Positions 26,678-35,457 of a stretch of 52,955 nt of DNA are shown here, one piece after another. The translations under genes and the position numbers were made by a program. The notes beneath the pieces were generated by a model, which saw only the letters and a list, made by a program, of their open reading frames with translations, was not told where the DNA came from and did not search any database. Source of the DNA: Nitrososphaerota archaeon (GTDB lineage: Archaea; Thermoproteota; Nitrososphaeria; Nitrososphaerales; CADDZS01); contig JABDCJ010000010.1 in the NCBI GenBank assembly GCA_013288145.1, positions 301 through 53,255 of the forward strand, in the 5' to 3' direction. Every line of letters begins with the position of its first letter. Within the stretch, counting starts at the first letter, position 1.

Positions 26678-27472
26678 ATGCAAAACGCATTGGGATCAAA
26701 TACAAATCTGCTTGAACAGATTGAAAACTCGCCAAAAGTCGAAACCGCTCGTATTTGGGCGCTAACTGGGGCTGGCTTTGTTATCCGCTACAACGACGAC
26801 GTGCTTTACGTTGACCCGTGGCTTGTTACCGACCCAAAGAGAACTACCCATCGGACTTATCCGATCCCCTTTCCCCCCGAAAGCGTAAGGAAATGCAACG
26901 CAGTAATTTCGACGCATGAACATGAAGATCATTGCAATGTCGCAACTGTCAAAGGAATTGTCAATTCTAGTGGAGCAACCTTTGTTGGACCGAAATCAGC
27001 TGTGAGCAAAGTTGCTGCAGGCGGGCTGCCTGAATCAAGTACGCTCACAGTAAAGCCCGGATCTTTTCACAAGATTTCTCCTTCACTCAACATCCGAGTC
27101 TTTGAATCGCAAGATCCTTACGAACCACAAGCCGTAATGATAATGATTGAAACTCCGTGTGGAAACATTTTGCATAGTGGAGACACGTCTTACTTTCCGG
27201 GGTTCAAAGAAATTGGCGAAAAATACCGAGTTGAAGTCGCGCTACTCAATTTTGGCAAACAGATTCCGACACCTGAAAAGCCATACTATATGGACGCCGA
27301 GAAGGTCGCTCTTGCCGCGAAGGATTTGCGTGCCAAGATTATTGTTCCCATGCATTGGAACCTCTGGGAGGAAACCAGGGAAGATCCACGTCCGATTGGA
27401 CCGATTCTGAAAGCTGCCACCCCCTCGTCTGAGCTCAGAATCTTGGAAGGCGGAGAATTACTGACCGTCTGA
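26678..27472 (+). CDS. UlaG-like metallo-beta-lactamase-fold hydrolase
   Basis: A 264-residue MBL-fold protein with the metal motif H80-x-H82-x-D84-H85 (HEHEDH), a further aspartate in SGDTSYF and histidine in PMHWN. This arrangement fits the UlaG/L-ascorbate-6-phosphate lactonase-like branch, which opens lactones of sugar acids. A lactonase would fit directly after a sugar dehydrogenase in this island. Relatives of unknown substrate are common, so only the fold and metal chemistry are secure. It is convergent with the P450 gene. Confidence 0.83.
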   Translation: MQNALGSNTNLLEQIENSPKVETARIWALTGAGFVIRYNDDVLYVDPWLVTDPKRTTHRTYPIPFPPESVRKCNAVISTHEHEDHCNVATVKGIVNSSGATFVGPKSAVSKVAAGGLPESSTLTVKPGSFHKISPSLNIRVFESQDPYEPQAVMIMIETPCGNILHSGDTSYFPGFKEIGEKYRVEVALLNFGKQIPTPEKPYYMDAEKVALAAKDLRAKIIVPMHWNLWEETREDPRPIGPILKAATPSSELRILEGGELLTV

Positions 27473-27503
27473 ACGGATGAAAAAATTTACCTGGGCTTAG
27501 ACA

Positions 27504-28856
27504 TCAGGGTATTCTTTTCGTTACTTTCATCTTTATCCCATTCTTCGCCCGCAATGTTATCCGTGGCAGCATTTCCACTTTGTCTTTCTGAGCCAGGGTC
27601 AGGTTCCACTTTTGGGCCATTCGGGCGATAATTAGTTCGCCCTCCATCCATGCGAAAGGTTCGCCCACACAGCTTCTCGGGCCACCACCAAACGGGAAGT
27701 AGGCGAAACGCGGCAGCTTTGCCCTCATCTCCCTCGTCCACCGGTCAGGGTCGAAACGTTCCGGATTTTTGAAAAATCGCTCGTCGTGATGCAAGACGTA
27801 CTGGCTCATCAAAACATCCGTTTCCGCTGGAACAATATAATCACCAATAGTACAATCTCTGACCGCCTGCCACGTCAATATCCAAGCTGGAGGATAAAGT
27901 CTCATCCCTTCGGTTAGGACGTTTGTTAAGTACGGTAGTCTTGGCACGTCAGCAAAAGCCGGCGGATTGCCTTTGTCCAAGACGGAATCCACCTCTTCGT
28001 GGATTTTTTTCTCAACTTCAGGATGCGTAGATACCAGATACCACGTCCAGCTAAGAGCATTAGCTGTTGTCTCATGACCAGCCGCAAATAGAATCAATGC
28101 TTCATCTCTTATCTGTCTATCAGACATTGCCCCGCCGTCTAGATCTCTAGCACTGAGCAACATTGACAGAAGATCGCCCGGGTCGCTGCCGGTCTTTTTT
28201 CGGTCCTCAATCATACCATAGACCATCTTGTCAACTCTCTCCACTGCCCGGAGGTACTTTCTGTTGCTCGGTAATTTCTCCAAGAGCCACGCGAAGGGGC
28301 TAGAAAGTCGGTTGAAGTATTCGATAATGTCTGTCAGAGACTGACTCAAAGTCCCTGACTGTTCTTCAACGTCTTCATTAAACAGACACTTTCCGATGAT
28401 CGTCATGGTGAGTCTCGTCATCTCTGCGTGTAAGTCTAGAATCTGTCCGTCCTTCCAGTCGCCCAGCACTCTGTCAGTATAGGCCGTTATTACATCCGCA
28501 TATCCCGCTATTCGTGTGTGGCTGAACGCGGGCTGGACGAGCCGGCGCTGCCGGTGATGAAAATCACTTTCACTTGTCAGGAGTCCTTCGCCGAATACTT
28601 TCTTCGTTCGCTGGAGGAAATCGCCCTTTACAAAGTTCTTGTGTTGAGTTACGAGGACTTCCTGAATCAGATCGGGATCGCTTACAAGATAAAAATCAAA
28701 GAGCGGTGAGCGCATCTCCGCCATTTCTGGATATTTTTTAGCAACTCGCAGAACCGTACCGATAATATTTGTCGTCGGTGCAACGACCATTCTGGGAGGC
28801 TTCTTGCCTTTAACGAGAGGCTCGTCAACCGGCTTTTTTTCCTGAATCGAGATCAA
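27504..28856 (-). CDS. Cytochrome P450 monooxygenase
   Basis: A soluble P450 of 450 residues. It has the I-helix oxygen-binding motif AGHETT, the ExxR pair in EGMRLYPP, and the heme loop FGGGPRSC with C396 as thiolate ligand. No N-terminal membrane anchor is seen. The sequence resembles the fatty-acid and terpenoid-type bacterial CYP families more than the CYP119-type archaeal ones, so horizontal acquisition is plausible. Start is TTG (28856). No dedicated ferredoxin or reductase gene lies next to it. Confidence 0.93.
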   Translation of the reverse strand: MISIQEKKPVDEPLVKGKKPPRMVVAPTTNIIGTVLRVAKKYPEMAEMRSPLFDFYLVSDPDLIQEVLVTQHKNFVKGDFLQRTKKVFGEGLLTSESDFHHRQRRLVQPAFSHTRIAGYADVITAYTDRVLGDWKDGQILDLHAEMTRLTMTIIGKCLFNEDVEEQSGTLSQSLTDIIEYFNRLSSPFAWLLEKLPSNRKYLRAVERVDKMVYGMIEDRKKTGSDPGDLLSMLLSARDLDGGAMSDRQIRDEALILFAAGHETTANALSWTWYLVSTHPEVEKKIHEEVDSVLDKGNPPAFADVPRLPYLTNVLTEGMRLYPPAWILTWQAVRDCTIGDYIVPAETDVLMSQYVLHHDERFFKNPERFDPDRWTREMRAKLPRFAYFPFGGGPRSCVGEPFAWMEGELIIARMAQKWNLTLAQKDKVEMLPRITLRAKNGIKMKVTKRIP

Positions 28857-28892
28857 AGATTAGTCCGACCAGTAGGAAAATTGGGTTCACAG

Positions 28893-29720
28893 TCAGTTAT
28901 AAACAAACGTGGTTTGAATTTTCATTCCCTCTACATCACAAAATCTTCGTAATTTCGCGTCTTCTTTCGTAAACTCCTTTCCACATTTTGGACAGTTGAA
29001 AATTGCAGTCCGGGAGCTCATCCTTGATTTCTTTGAATTGCTAGCTCGTAACTCGGCGCGAATAGAAGAGGCAGTCTTCACCTTAAGAGAGGTTGCATAA
29101 ATTGGTTTGAGTTGTGACAGCTTATCGAGGAATAGTTGATCGTTTCCTCGGGCAATAGTGGTAAACGCAATTTCAATGACCGGAGTCACGGGATTGTGAG
29201 GAAGATGCTCTTCCCTCATTCTCCGTTTGCCTTCCTCTCTTATCTCCGAGGATCGTTGAAACATCTTATCGAATACCGCTTTATCGAGTTTGTTTGTCCG
29301 TTCCGCAAATCTCACCCGATATTCTGCGCGCTCAGACCAATTGTGTTCTTTGATCTTGGCATAAACCATTGTCTGGAAATCATCGTCTAGCTTGAGCATC
29401 GACGCAATTAGGGCATCCTTTTCAGGTAAATGATATTCTTGGAGTATATTTTGGAGTTTATCAACGCTGTTAACAGTATTGCATCTCAGTCCGATCCGGA
29501 CAGTCGACTCCAAAAGTCTGAGGTCGATGTGAGGATCAGGTCTGTTCTCAATCTCGTCCCTGCTTTCTTCACCCGGGAGAGGGAACGCCACCCAGTTTAC
29601 GTTTGACACAAGTGACACTATCTGCTCCTCGGTAAGTTTCGGCAATAATTCCTGAAGAACGGATTCGGAGAGTTCGAAATAGCGCACGTAATCCGTCTTT
29701 GGAGGAATTTGCACTTCCAT
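28893..29720 (-). CDS. Hypothetical protein with C-terminal zinc-ribbon-like motif
   Basis: A 275-residue, mostly helical, charged protein. The last 40 residues contain CPKCGKEF and, about 15 residues later, RRFC, which could bind zinc with an unseen fourth ligand. The rest has no motif I recognise and no membrane segment. It lies 36 bases upstream of the P450 on the same strand and may share its transcript. A regulator or nucleic-acid-binding role is possible on the basis of the zinc motif only. Confidence 0.6.
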   Translation of the reverse strand: MEVQIPPKTDYVRYFELSESVLQELLPKLTEEQIVSLVSNVNWVAFPLPGEESRDEIENRPDPHIDLRLLESTVRIGLRCNTVNSVDKLQNILQEYHLPEKDALIASMLKLDDDFQTMVYAKIKEHNWSERAEYRVRFAERTNKLDKAVFDKMFQRSSEIREEGKRRMREEHLPHNPVTPVIEIAFTTIARGNDQLFLDKLSQLKPIYATSLKVKTASSIRAELRASNSKKSRMSSRTAIFNCPKCGKEFTKEDAKLRRFCDVEGMKIQTTFVYN

Positions 29721-29881
29721 GGCGAAGTAGGTCGGTGTCGGAAGAAGGCAGATGGGCTTAAAATTATTTGTAAGGGACCGGGAACGTTTTCGTGCGATGT
29801 GTTGATTGAGAGGTAAAGGGAGCTTATCCGCAAAAGATATGATCCGCTTTTTTCCTCACTTGACAATATAGCTGATTTGCT

Positions 29882-30655
29882 TTGAATTCACTTGATTTGT
29901 TCAGTCTCTCGGGAAAAACGGCACTCGTGACTGGTGGAGGTCGCGGGATAGGCCGAACTATCGCATTCGCCCTAGCCGAAGCCGGGGCTGATGTCGCAAT
30001 CGCTTCACGCAATCTAGATAACTGCGTCCAAGTAGCTGTAGAGATTTCAAAATCAACGGGCAGGATCGCCTATCCTGACAAGGTTGATGTCACGAGCAAG
30101 GGAAGCATTACTGAACTCATTGGATCAGTCCGGGATAAATTCGGTGGAATCGATATTCTAGTCAACAATAGCGGTTCCACCTGGGGAGCTGCTTTCGAAG
30201 AAATGCCGCTCGACAAATGGGATCAGGTCCTTCGAACAAATCTTACCGGAACCTTCCTCATGTCTCAGGCTGTCGTTCCACTGATGAAAGAGCGCCATTG
30301 GGGCAGAATAATCAACATCTCTTCCATCGCAGGGCTTGTGTCACCTCCCGATTTCATGAATACTGTCGGATACACTGCCAGCAAGGGCGGGATTATTGCG
30401 CTGACGCGAGAGCTCGCGGTTAAACTTGCGCCCGCAGGAATTGTCGTGAACGCCATTGCGCCGAGCTTCTTCCCCTCGAAGATGACGAGTGCCTTCGTTC
30501 AAAAATTCCGTGACAAGATCGTGGACGGAAATCCCACAAAGCGGATGGGAGAGGAAGACGACCTAAAAGGCGTCGTAGTATTTCTCGCTTCACAGGCAGC
30601 GAGTTTTGTAACCGGTCAGGTGATAGCAGTCGACGGTGGTTACATCGCTGCTTAA
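29882..30655 (+). CDS. Short-chain dehydrogenase/reductase, gluconate-5-dehydrogenase-like
   Basis: A classical SDR of 257 residues with TGGGRGIG at 17-24, NNSG at 95-98, and catalytic S148, Y164 and K168. Strand 2 ends in SR (ASRN, about 42-43), which favours NADP, unlike the NAD-type SDR at 4999. The overall layout is close to 2-keto-gluconate/gluconate 5-dehydrogenases. It starts at TTG (29882). It converges on the enolase-superfamily gene, giving a plausible keto-acid-sugar reductase plus dehydratase pair. Confidence 0.87.
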   Translation: MNSLDLFSLSGKTALVTGGGRGIGRTIAFALAEAGADVAIASRNLDNCVQVAVEISKSTGRIAYPDKVDVTSKGSITELIGSVRDKFGGIDILVNNSGSTWGAAFEEMPLDKWDQVLRTNLTGTFLMSQAVVPLMKERHWGRIINISSIAGLVSPPDFMNTVGYTASKGGIIALTRELAVKLAPAGIVVNAIAPSFFPSKMTSAFVQKFRDKIVDGNPTKRMGEEDDLKGVVVFLASQAASFVTGQVIAVDGGYIAA

Positions 30656-30710
30656 TCCCTTGCTCAAACATTAACCACAGCTGAAACGGTTGAAGCCGGA
30701 AACTCGCTGG

Positions 30711-31835
30711 TCACGCCCGGTGCTTATCCACGTACGCGTCGTCGATCTCGATACCGAGCCCCGGCGAATTTGGAATTTTCACGTACCCGTCCTTTGACAC
30801 GTCAATCGGATTTTTCATCATCGGATCGTGACCCCAATTTAGCGCCGGAAGGTCGATTCCGTACTCGACAAATGGCGCATTTGGCACCGAGCCTATGAGC
30901 TGCAAAGCGGCGGCGAGAGTTATTCCGACATCGAAAGAATGTGGTACGAATAATTTTCCTGCCCCCTCGGCGAGAGCAGCCACCTTCTTCAGCTGCAATA
31001 TCCCTCCAGAAGCACAGACGTCCGCCTGTATAATGTCAAAGCAATCATTTTCGATCAGTTCTTTGAATCGAAAGAAGCCATTCTCGTCCTCTCCGCCCGC
31101 AATTTGAATGTCAACCTCGTTCGACAGTTTCGCAAGCTCGTCGTGGGCGGCATGAAACAGCGGCTCTTCCAGCCAGAAAACATCCAGTTTTTCAAGAGCT
31201 CTCGCTGTTTCAAGAGCGCGTTTGTAGGTCCAGAATGGTCCCGAGAACGTGGCTGCCTGGTTTGCATCCACCATGATTTTCATCTCGTCTTTTACAGCGT
31301 CTCGGACTGATCTTATCGCAGTGATGTCCTTCTCCAGATCGTCGCTGTGAATTCTTATCTTGGTTGCCCTAAATCCCATATCGAGGTACTTTCTTGCATC
31401 CCGCGCGTGTTCCTCTGGCGTCTTGATCATTCCAGTACTTGCATAAGCCATCACGCAATCTTGGGCGCCTCCAAGCAGTTTGTAGATTGGCTGCTTGCAA
31501 GCTTTTCCGATCGCATCCCAGATCGCAACTTCCACGCCCCACAGGTCAACAGTGTTCATGCTGTAAGTAATTCCGGATAGTATCCGGATGATCTTTTCAA
31601 CACCGAAAAGATCCGTTCCAATAACGAGGTCCTTGAAAACTCGGGATTCGCCCACGACCTTCATTTCTGAACCAAAGGAATTCTGCCAGCCGTACCCGAC
31701 AATATCCGAGTCTGTTCGCACTTTGATGAGTGTACCGTCTGCAGTGTTTTGAGTTACGTTTGGAAACCATGCAGGGTGAAATGGCGCTGCAAGTGGTAGG
31801 CGCAGGGGAATGAACTCTACGGAGGCAATTTTCAT
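30711..31835 (-). CDS. Enolase-superfamily sugar-acid dehydratase-like enzyme
   Basis: A mandelate racemase/muconate lactonizing-type protein of 374 residues. Metal ligands are D190, E223 and E249 (VDANQA, WLEEP, GGED). K159-I-R161 supplies the K-x-R motif on one face of the barrel, and D271 with H299 (VPHSF) forms the His-Asp dyad on the other. This set is typical of the acid-sugar dehydratases such as galactonate, fuconate and rhamnonate dehydratase; racemases usually have K-x-K. The gene lies 49 bases after a Gfo/Idh/MocA gene on the same strand and likely shares its transcript. Confidence 0.86.
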   Translation of the reverse strand: MKIASVEFIPLRLPLAAPFHPAWFPNVTQNTADGTLIKVRTDSDIVGYGWQNSFGSEMKVVGESRVFKDLVIGTDLFGVEKIIRILSGITYSMNTVDLWGVEVAIWDAIGKACKQPIYKLLGGAQDCVMAYASTGMIKTPEEHARDARKYLDMGFRATKIRIHSDDLEKDITAIRSVRDAVKDEMKIMVDANQAATFSGPFWTYKRALETARALEKLDVFWLEEPLFHAAHDELAKLSNEVDIQIAGGEDENGFFRFKELIENDCFDIIQADVCASGGILQLKKVAALAEGAGKLFVPHSFDVGITLAAALQLIGSVPNAPFVEYGIDLPALNWGHDPMMKNPIDVSKDGYVKIPNSPGLGIEIDDAYVDKHRA

Positions 31836-31884
31836 TTTCGAAAATCCTATCTAGAAGATTCGATATCAGCTTTTGCAGACGGAC

Positions 31885-33054
31885 TTACTCGGGTACTCTT
31901 GCCCACTTTTCAGTTCTATTTGATTCCGCGATCGCATCCAAGATGAGCATCGCTTTGTATCCATCAAGAAAAGTGGCGCCCATTGGTGCGAGCGGTTTGT
32001 CTTCGGCAAGGCACTCGATGTAGTGGTTGAGCTCGTTAGTAAACGAGTATTGCCAAGCAAAGCCGACCGCCTGATTTGTCCAGAATTTTTTCATGTAAGG
32101 ATGATCTTTCCCGACGACAGGTACTCGCCTGAATCCAGCCAAGTCTGATTGCTGTTCGTCCTTGATGAAGACCTCGAGCTCATTCAACCGCTCCAGGTTG
32201 AATCTGATCGTTCCCAATGTCCCGTAAACTTCGAAACGCAAATAGTCAATTCTTCCAGAGGTGAGCCAGCTCGACTCTAAAAGACCGAGAGCTCCGTCGC
32301 GGAATTTCATGCAGGCGATCGTCGTATCGTCCACGTCGACAGGGGCTCTTTCTACAGCTCCTTCCTGAACAGGTCTTTCCTTGATGTATGTCTTAGACGC
32401 ACCCGAAACAGAAGCGACATCCCCGACAAGAAATCTTGCGAGGTCCACCGCGTGCGAACCCAGATCCGCCAGTGCGCCATATCCAGCTGTCTCAGATCTG
32501 TGTAGCCACTTGTTCGGATAGTTCGGATCGTCAAACCCTCCGTTGTAGTTAAGGTACGCTCCCTTGAAGTAATGAATTTTCCCGAGTCGACCATCCTTGA
32601 TCAACTTCCTCGCAAACGTCACCGCAGGAAGAAATCTGTAGTTGAACCCGGTCATGTGCTTTACTCCCGCACGCTCAGCAGCATCAAGGATAGTTCTTGC
32701 GTCTCGAGCATTCTTAGCCAGGGGTTTTTCGCAGACGAGCTGCTTTCCCAATTCCGCCGCCCTTATGGTAGGTTCGGGGTGAAGGAAAGGTGGAGCGCAG
32801 TTGTCAAAAATCTCGACCTCTTTGTCATTGACAAGATCCTGCCATTTGGAGTATGTTCTTTCAAAGCCGAATCTCTCTCCTTCAAGTTCAACTGCGTCTT
32901 TTGATCTTCCCGCAAGCGCAACTAATCTCGGTTTAAGCTTTGGAGGATAATAGTATCGCGATAGATCTTGCCAGCCGTAGGCGTGAGCCCGTCCGATGGA
33001 GTATCCAAATATTCCGACACCGATTTCTTTGATTTTTTTCTTCTGGTCAGTCAT
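31885..33054 (-). CDS. Gfo/Idh/MocA-family sugar dehydrogenase (paralogue 4)
   Basis: A 389-residue dehydrogenase: an N-terminal nucleotide fold in which the usual GxGxxG is modified to GYSIGRAH, the CEKPLA signature near residue 110, and the FNYRFLPA and LGSHAVDLARFLVG segments of the catalytic domain. It is clearly related to the 34208-35341 product (GFNYR, LARFL, YIECLAED). It is the second gene of a four-gene minus-strand run that also contains an LLM enzyme and an enolase-superfamily enzyme. The N-terminal dinucleotide motif change suggests that cofactor binding should be checked. Confidence 0.87.
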   Translation of the reverse strand: MTDQKKKIKEIGVGIFGYSIGRAHAYGWQDLSRYYYPPKLKPRLVALAGRSKDAVELEGERFGFERTYSKWQDLVNDKEVEIFDNCAPPFLHPEPTIRAAELGKQLVCEKPLAKNARDARTILDAAERAGVKHMTGFNYRFLPAVTFARKLIKDGRLGKIHYFKGAYLNYNGGFDDPNYPNKWLHRSETAGYGALADLGSHAVDLARFLVGDVASVSGASKTYIKERPVQEGAVERAPVDVDDTTIACMKFRDGALGLLESSWLTSGRIDYLRFEVYGTLGTIRFNLERLNELEVFIKDEQQSDLAGFRRVPVVGKDHPYMKKFWTNQAVGFAWQYSFTNELNHYIECLAEDKPLAPMGATFLDGYKAMLILDAIAESNRTEKWARVPE

Positions 33055-33098
33055 TTATCCATTATCTCTCTATTGCCCTAATTGTTCAAGTATTCGCT

Positions 33099-34208
33099 TT
33101 ACTCTTTTGAAAGACGGGGAATGATCTCCTTCCCGATCAGCCGGTAGTTCTCGCGATTAGATACGAAATTTGGAAAGAAGATCTGCGTCGCGCCGGCTGA
33201 GATGAACTTTTCAATCTTCGAAAGACACTCGTCCACAGATCCGAAAGCGATTATACGATCAACTGCCTTCTTCAAAGTCTCTTCGGGAATCGTGAAATTT
33301 TTGACCGCGTCGGTAAGTGCTCTATCAAAGGCTGGACCAGGGGTTGCAAGCTGGTAATCCAGCTCCTTCGGCAACGGTTCTGAAAGATCTTCTTCCCGAA
33401 TTCCGATTAGCGGCAACATGTACTGGCTCAAAATCAACGTGGTCTTTAGCGAAAGTTCGATATCGGGCATCAGCCTGTCCCTTTGTTCTTCATCGATGAA
33501 GATTATGGTCGGGATGCTCACGACGATGTCAACGTCCTCCGCGTGGCGTCCAGCATTCATCGCGGCGTCGCGGATGAGCTTCACTTTTTCTTCAAAAATT
33601 TCTAGCGTATTCTGAGACCCAGGATACCAGCCATCCGCGAGTTCGCCAGCAAGTCGAAGCGTGCCCTTGGACGAGAACGACCCAATGTAAATCGGTGGTC
33701 TAGGCTTCTGGATTGGGCCTAGGCTGAGATGGGCGTTCTTTAGAGAATAATATTCTCCCACGAAGTTGGCGGGTTGTTCGTATGAAGAACTCCACAAAAG
33801 CTTCGCTACTTGAATTATCTCTCGAAGCCGTTTGATGCGAGCCTTCTTTTCTTCCCAAGGTATGCCATAAGGTCTGGTGTTCATTATCTCGCCGGTGCCG
33901 ATACCGAGAATTGCGCGACCTCCAGTTAGATTGTCAAGCGTTGCAACAATATTCGCAATCTTTGCCGGATGTATTCTCTGAATGTCGGTCACGCCGGAAC
34001 CGAGGCGGATTTTCTGGGTTTTTGCCCCGATGTAGCCGAGAGTAGTCCAGGTGTCAGTAATCGCTTGAAGAGGGTGAATGTCAACGAGGTGATCCGGGAC
34101 CCAGACGATGTCAAAGCCGAGTTGTTCGGCTGTTACCCCGTCAGCTACTATTCTGGCAATATTGTCACCGGTCAGTTCTCTGGAAAAGGTCAGTGGTCTT
34201 CTTGCCAT
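33099..34208 (-). CDS. LLM-class (F420-dependent type) oxidoreductase 2
   Basis: A luciferase-like TIM barrel of 369 residues with VWVPDHLVDIHP near 37, GIGTGEIMN near 100 and the PPIYIGSFSSKGTLRLAGE strand. It belongs with F420-dependent dehydrogenases and reductases. Its ATG overlaps the stop of the Gfo/Idh/MocA gene by one base (TAATG), so the two are coupled. Pairing an F420-type enzyme with an NAD-type sugar dehydrogenase suggests a two-step redox change on the same substrate, for example an epimerisation by oxidation and re-reduction. That is inference. Confidence 0.86.
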   Translation of the reverse strand: MARRPLTFSRELTGDNIARIVADGVTAEQLGFDIVWVPDHLVDIHPLQAITDTWTTLGYIGAKTQKIRLGSGVTDIQRIHPAKIANIVATLDNLTGGRAILGIGTGEIMNTRPYGIPWEEKKARIKRLREIIQVAKLLWSSSYEQPANFVGEYYSLKNAHLSLGPIQKPRPPIYIGSFSSKGTLRLAGELADGWYPGSQNTLEIFEEKVKLIRDAAMNAGRHAEDVDIVVSIPTIIFIDEEQRDRLMPDIELSLKTTLILSQYMLPLIGIREEDLSEPLPKELDYQLATPGPAFDRALTDAVKNFTIPEETLKKAVDRIIAFGSVDECLSKIEKFISAGATQIFFPNFVSNRENYRLIGKEIIPRLSKE

Positions 34209-35341
34209 TAGTTAACATCCACCCATTTTTGAGAAGAACTAGATTTCTGAATTGCTTCGATTATTTGCGCCACTTTCCAGCCGTCGAAGAAATCTGGTTT
34301 CAACTGCGAGCCGGTGGCCACGGCATTAAGTACTTCGTAGATTTCGTTATTGAGCGAGTCCTGAAATCCTGCCCCGGATCCTGTAGCAGGAAATGAAAAT
34401 GAAGATCCGTAGGGGTGAATAGGTCCCATCAAGATTGTCCGGTGGCCTTGCAAGTCTTTGGGATCTTTACCAGAATAATAACTCAACTCGTTAGGTCTTT
34501 CAAAATTGAAATAAACCGAGCCTTCGGTTCCATCTACTTCAAAATCCAGGTAGACCTTCCTTCCAAGTGAAGCCCAGCTTGTTTCAAGTCGTCCCGGTGT
34601 TCCATTTTCAAATTGCATCAAGGCGCATGTGTAATCATCCACGTCCACATCAGCTGTTTCCCCCGGTGAATATGCGATTTTCCTTTCCTTGATGAAAGTG
34701 GATTGCATACCGCAAACCGAGCGAATCTCTCCTATGAGAAATCTGGAAATATCCAAGATGTGCGAGCCGAGATCGGCGATTGCGCCGCCGCCTGCTCTCT
34801 TGGAGTCGTATCTCCATGTAAACGGCATGTCCGGATTTGCTCCCCAATCTTCAAGAAAGCTCGTCCTGAACTGTGTAATCTTGCCAAGAGCTCCGTCACT
34901 GATCAATTTCTTAGCAAGCAATACGGCGGGCATCCTACGATAATTGAAGCCCATCGCATTAACAACACCAGCTTTTCTTGCAGCGTCGTACATCCTTCGC
35001 GCATCAGCAGCTGATGCAGCAATTGGCTTTTCGCAAAGAATTTGCTTGTCGTTTTCTGCAGCCTCAACCGCTACATCCGCATGAAGGTATGTCGGAGCGA
35101 CGATATCTACAAGGTCTACATCTGGGGATGAAACAAGGGTCTTCCAATCGGAATAATACTTTTGAAATCCTAGCTTCGCTGCTGCTTGGGAAGCGAGCTC
35201 TTCGGTGGCGTCGGCTACGATAGAAAAAACTGGCTTTACGTTTTCAAGAGAATGAAGCAAAGGGACAGATTCATACGCAATGATATGGGCTTTCGCGATT
35301 GCGCCGCCCCCGATCATTCCGATTTTGATTTGTTTCTCCAT
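34208..35341 (-). CDS. Gfo/Idh/MocA-family sugar dehydrogenase (paralogue 5)
   Basis: About 377 residues from the ATG at 35341 (MEKQIKIGMIGGGAIA). The frame continues upstream to 35401, but a TATA element (CTTTTAAG, 35368-35375) lies about 30 bases before the inner ATG, and the family N-terminus begins there, so I prefer it. It carries the Rossmann GGGAIA, CEKPIA and GFNYRRMPA motifs and the DLGSHILDISRFL catalytic segment. It heads the minus-strand run with the LLM and further Gfo/Idh/MocA and enolase-type genes, and is divergent from the second enolase-type gene. Confidence 0.88.
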   Translation of the reverse strand: MEKQIKIGMIGGGAIAKAHIIAYESVPLLHSLENVKPVFSIVADATEELASQAAAKLGFQKYYSDWKTLVSSPDVDLVDIVAPTYLHADVAVEAAENDKQILCEKPIAASAADARRMYDAARKAGVVNAMGFNYRRMPAVLLAKKLISDGALGKITQFRTSFLEDWGANPDMPFTWRYDSKRAGGGAIADLGSHILDISRFLIGEIRSVCGMQSTFIKERKIAYSPGETADVDVDDYTCALMQFENGTPGRLETSWASLGRKVYLDFEVDGTEGSVYFNFERPNELSYYSGKDPKDLQGHRTILMGPIHPYGSSFSFPATGSGAGFQDSLNNEIYEVLNAVATGSQLKPDFFDGWKVAQIIEAIQKSSSSQKWVDVN

Positions 35342-35367
35342 GCAGAATCTGCGGAATCTGAATTGAA

Positions 35368-35375
35368 CTTTTAAG
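35368..35375 (-). promoter_or_regulatory. TATA box for the 34208-35341 gene run
   Basis: On the minus strand this reads CTTAAAAG, centred about 30 bases before the ATG at 35341. It decides the start of that gene and probably drives the run LLM, Gfo/Idh/MocA and enolase-type genes down to 30711. Confidence 0.5.
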
Positions 35376-35457
35376 GATGTAGAGATGTGGAAGGCATTCA
35401 AATGAGTAACCCTTACCTTTTATTTGCAAAGAAATTTCAGAATAGACGAACTTTCCC

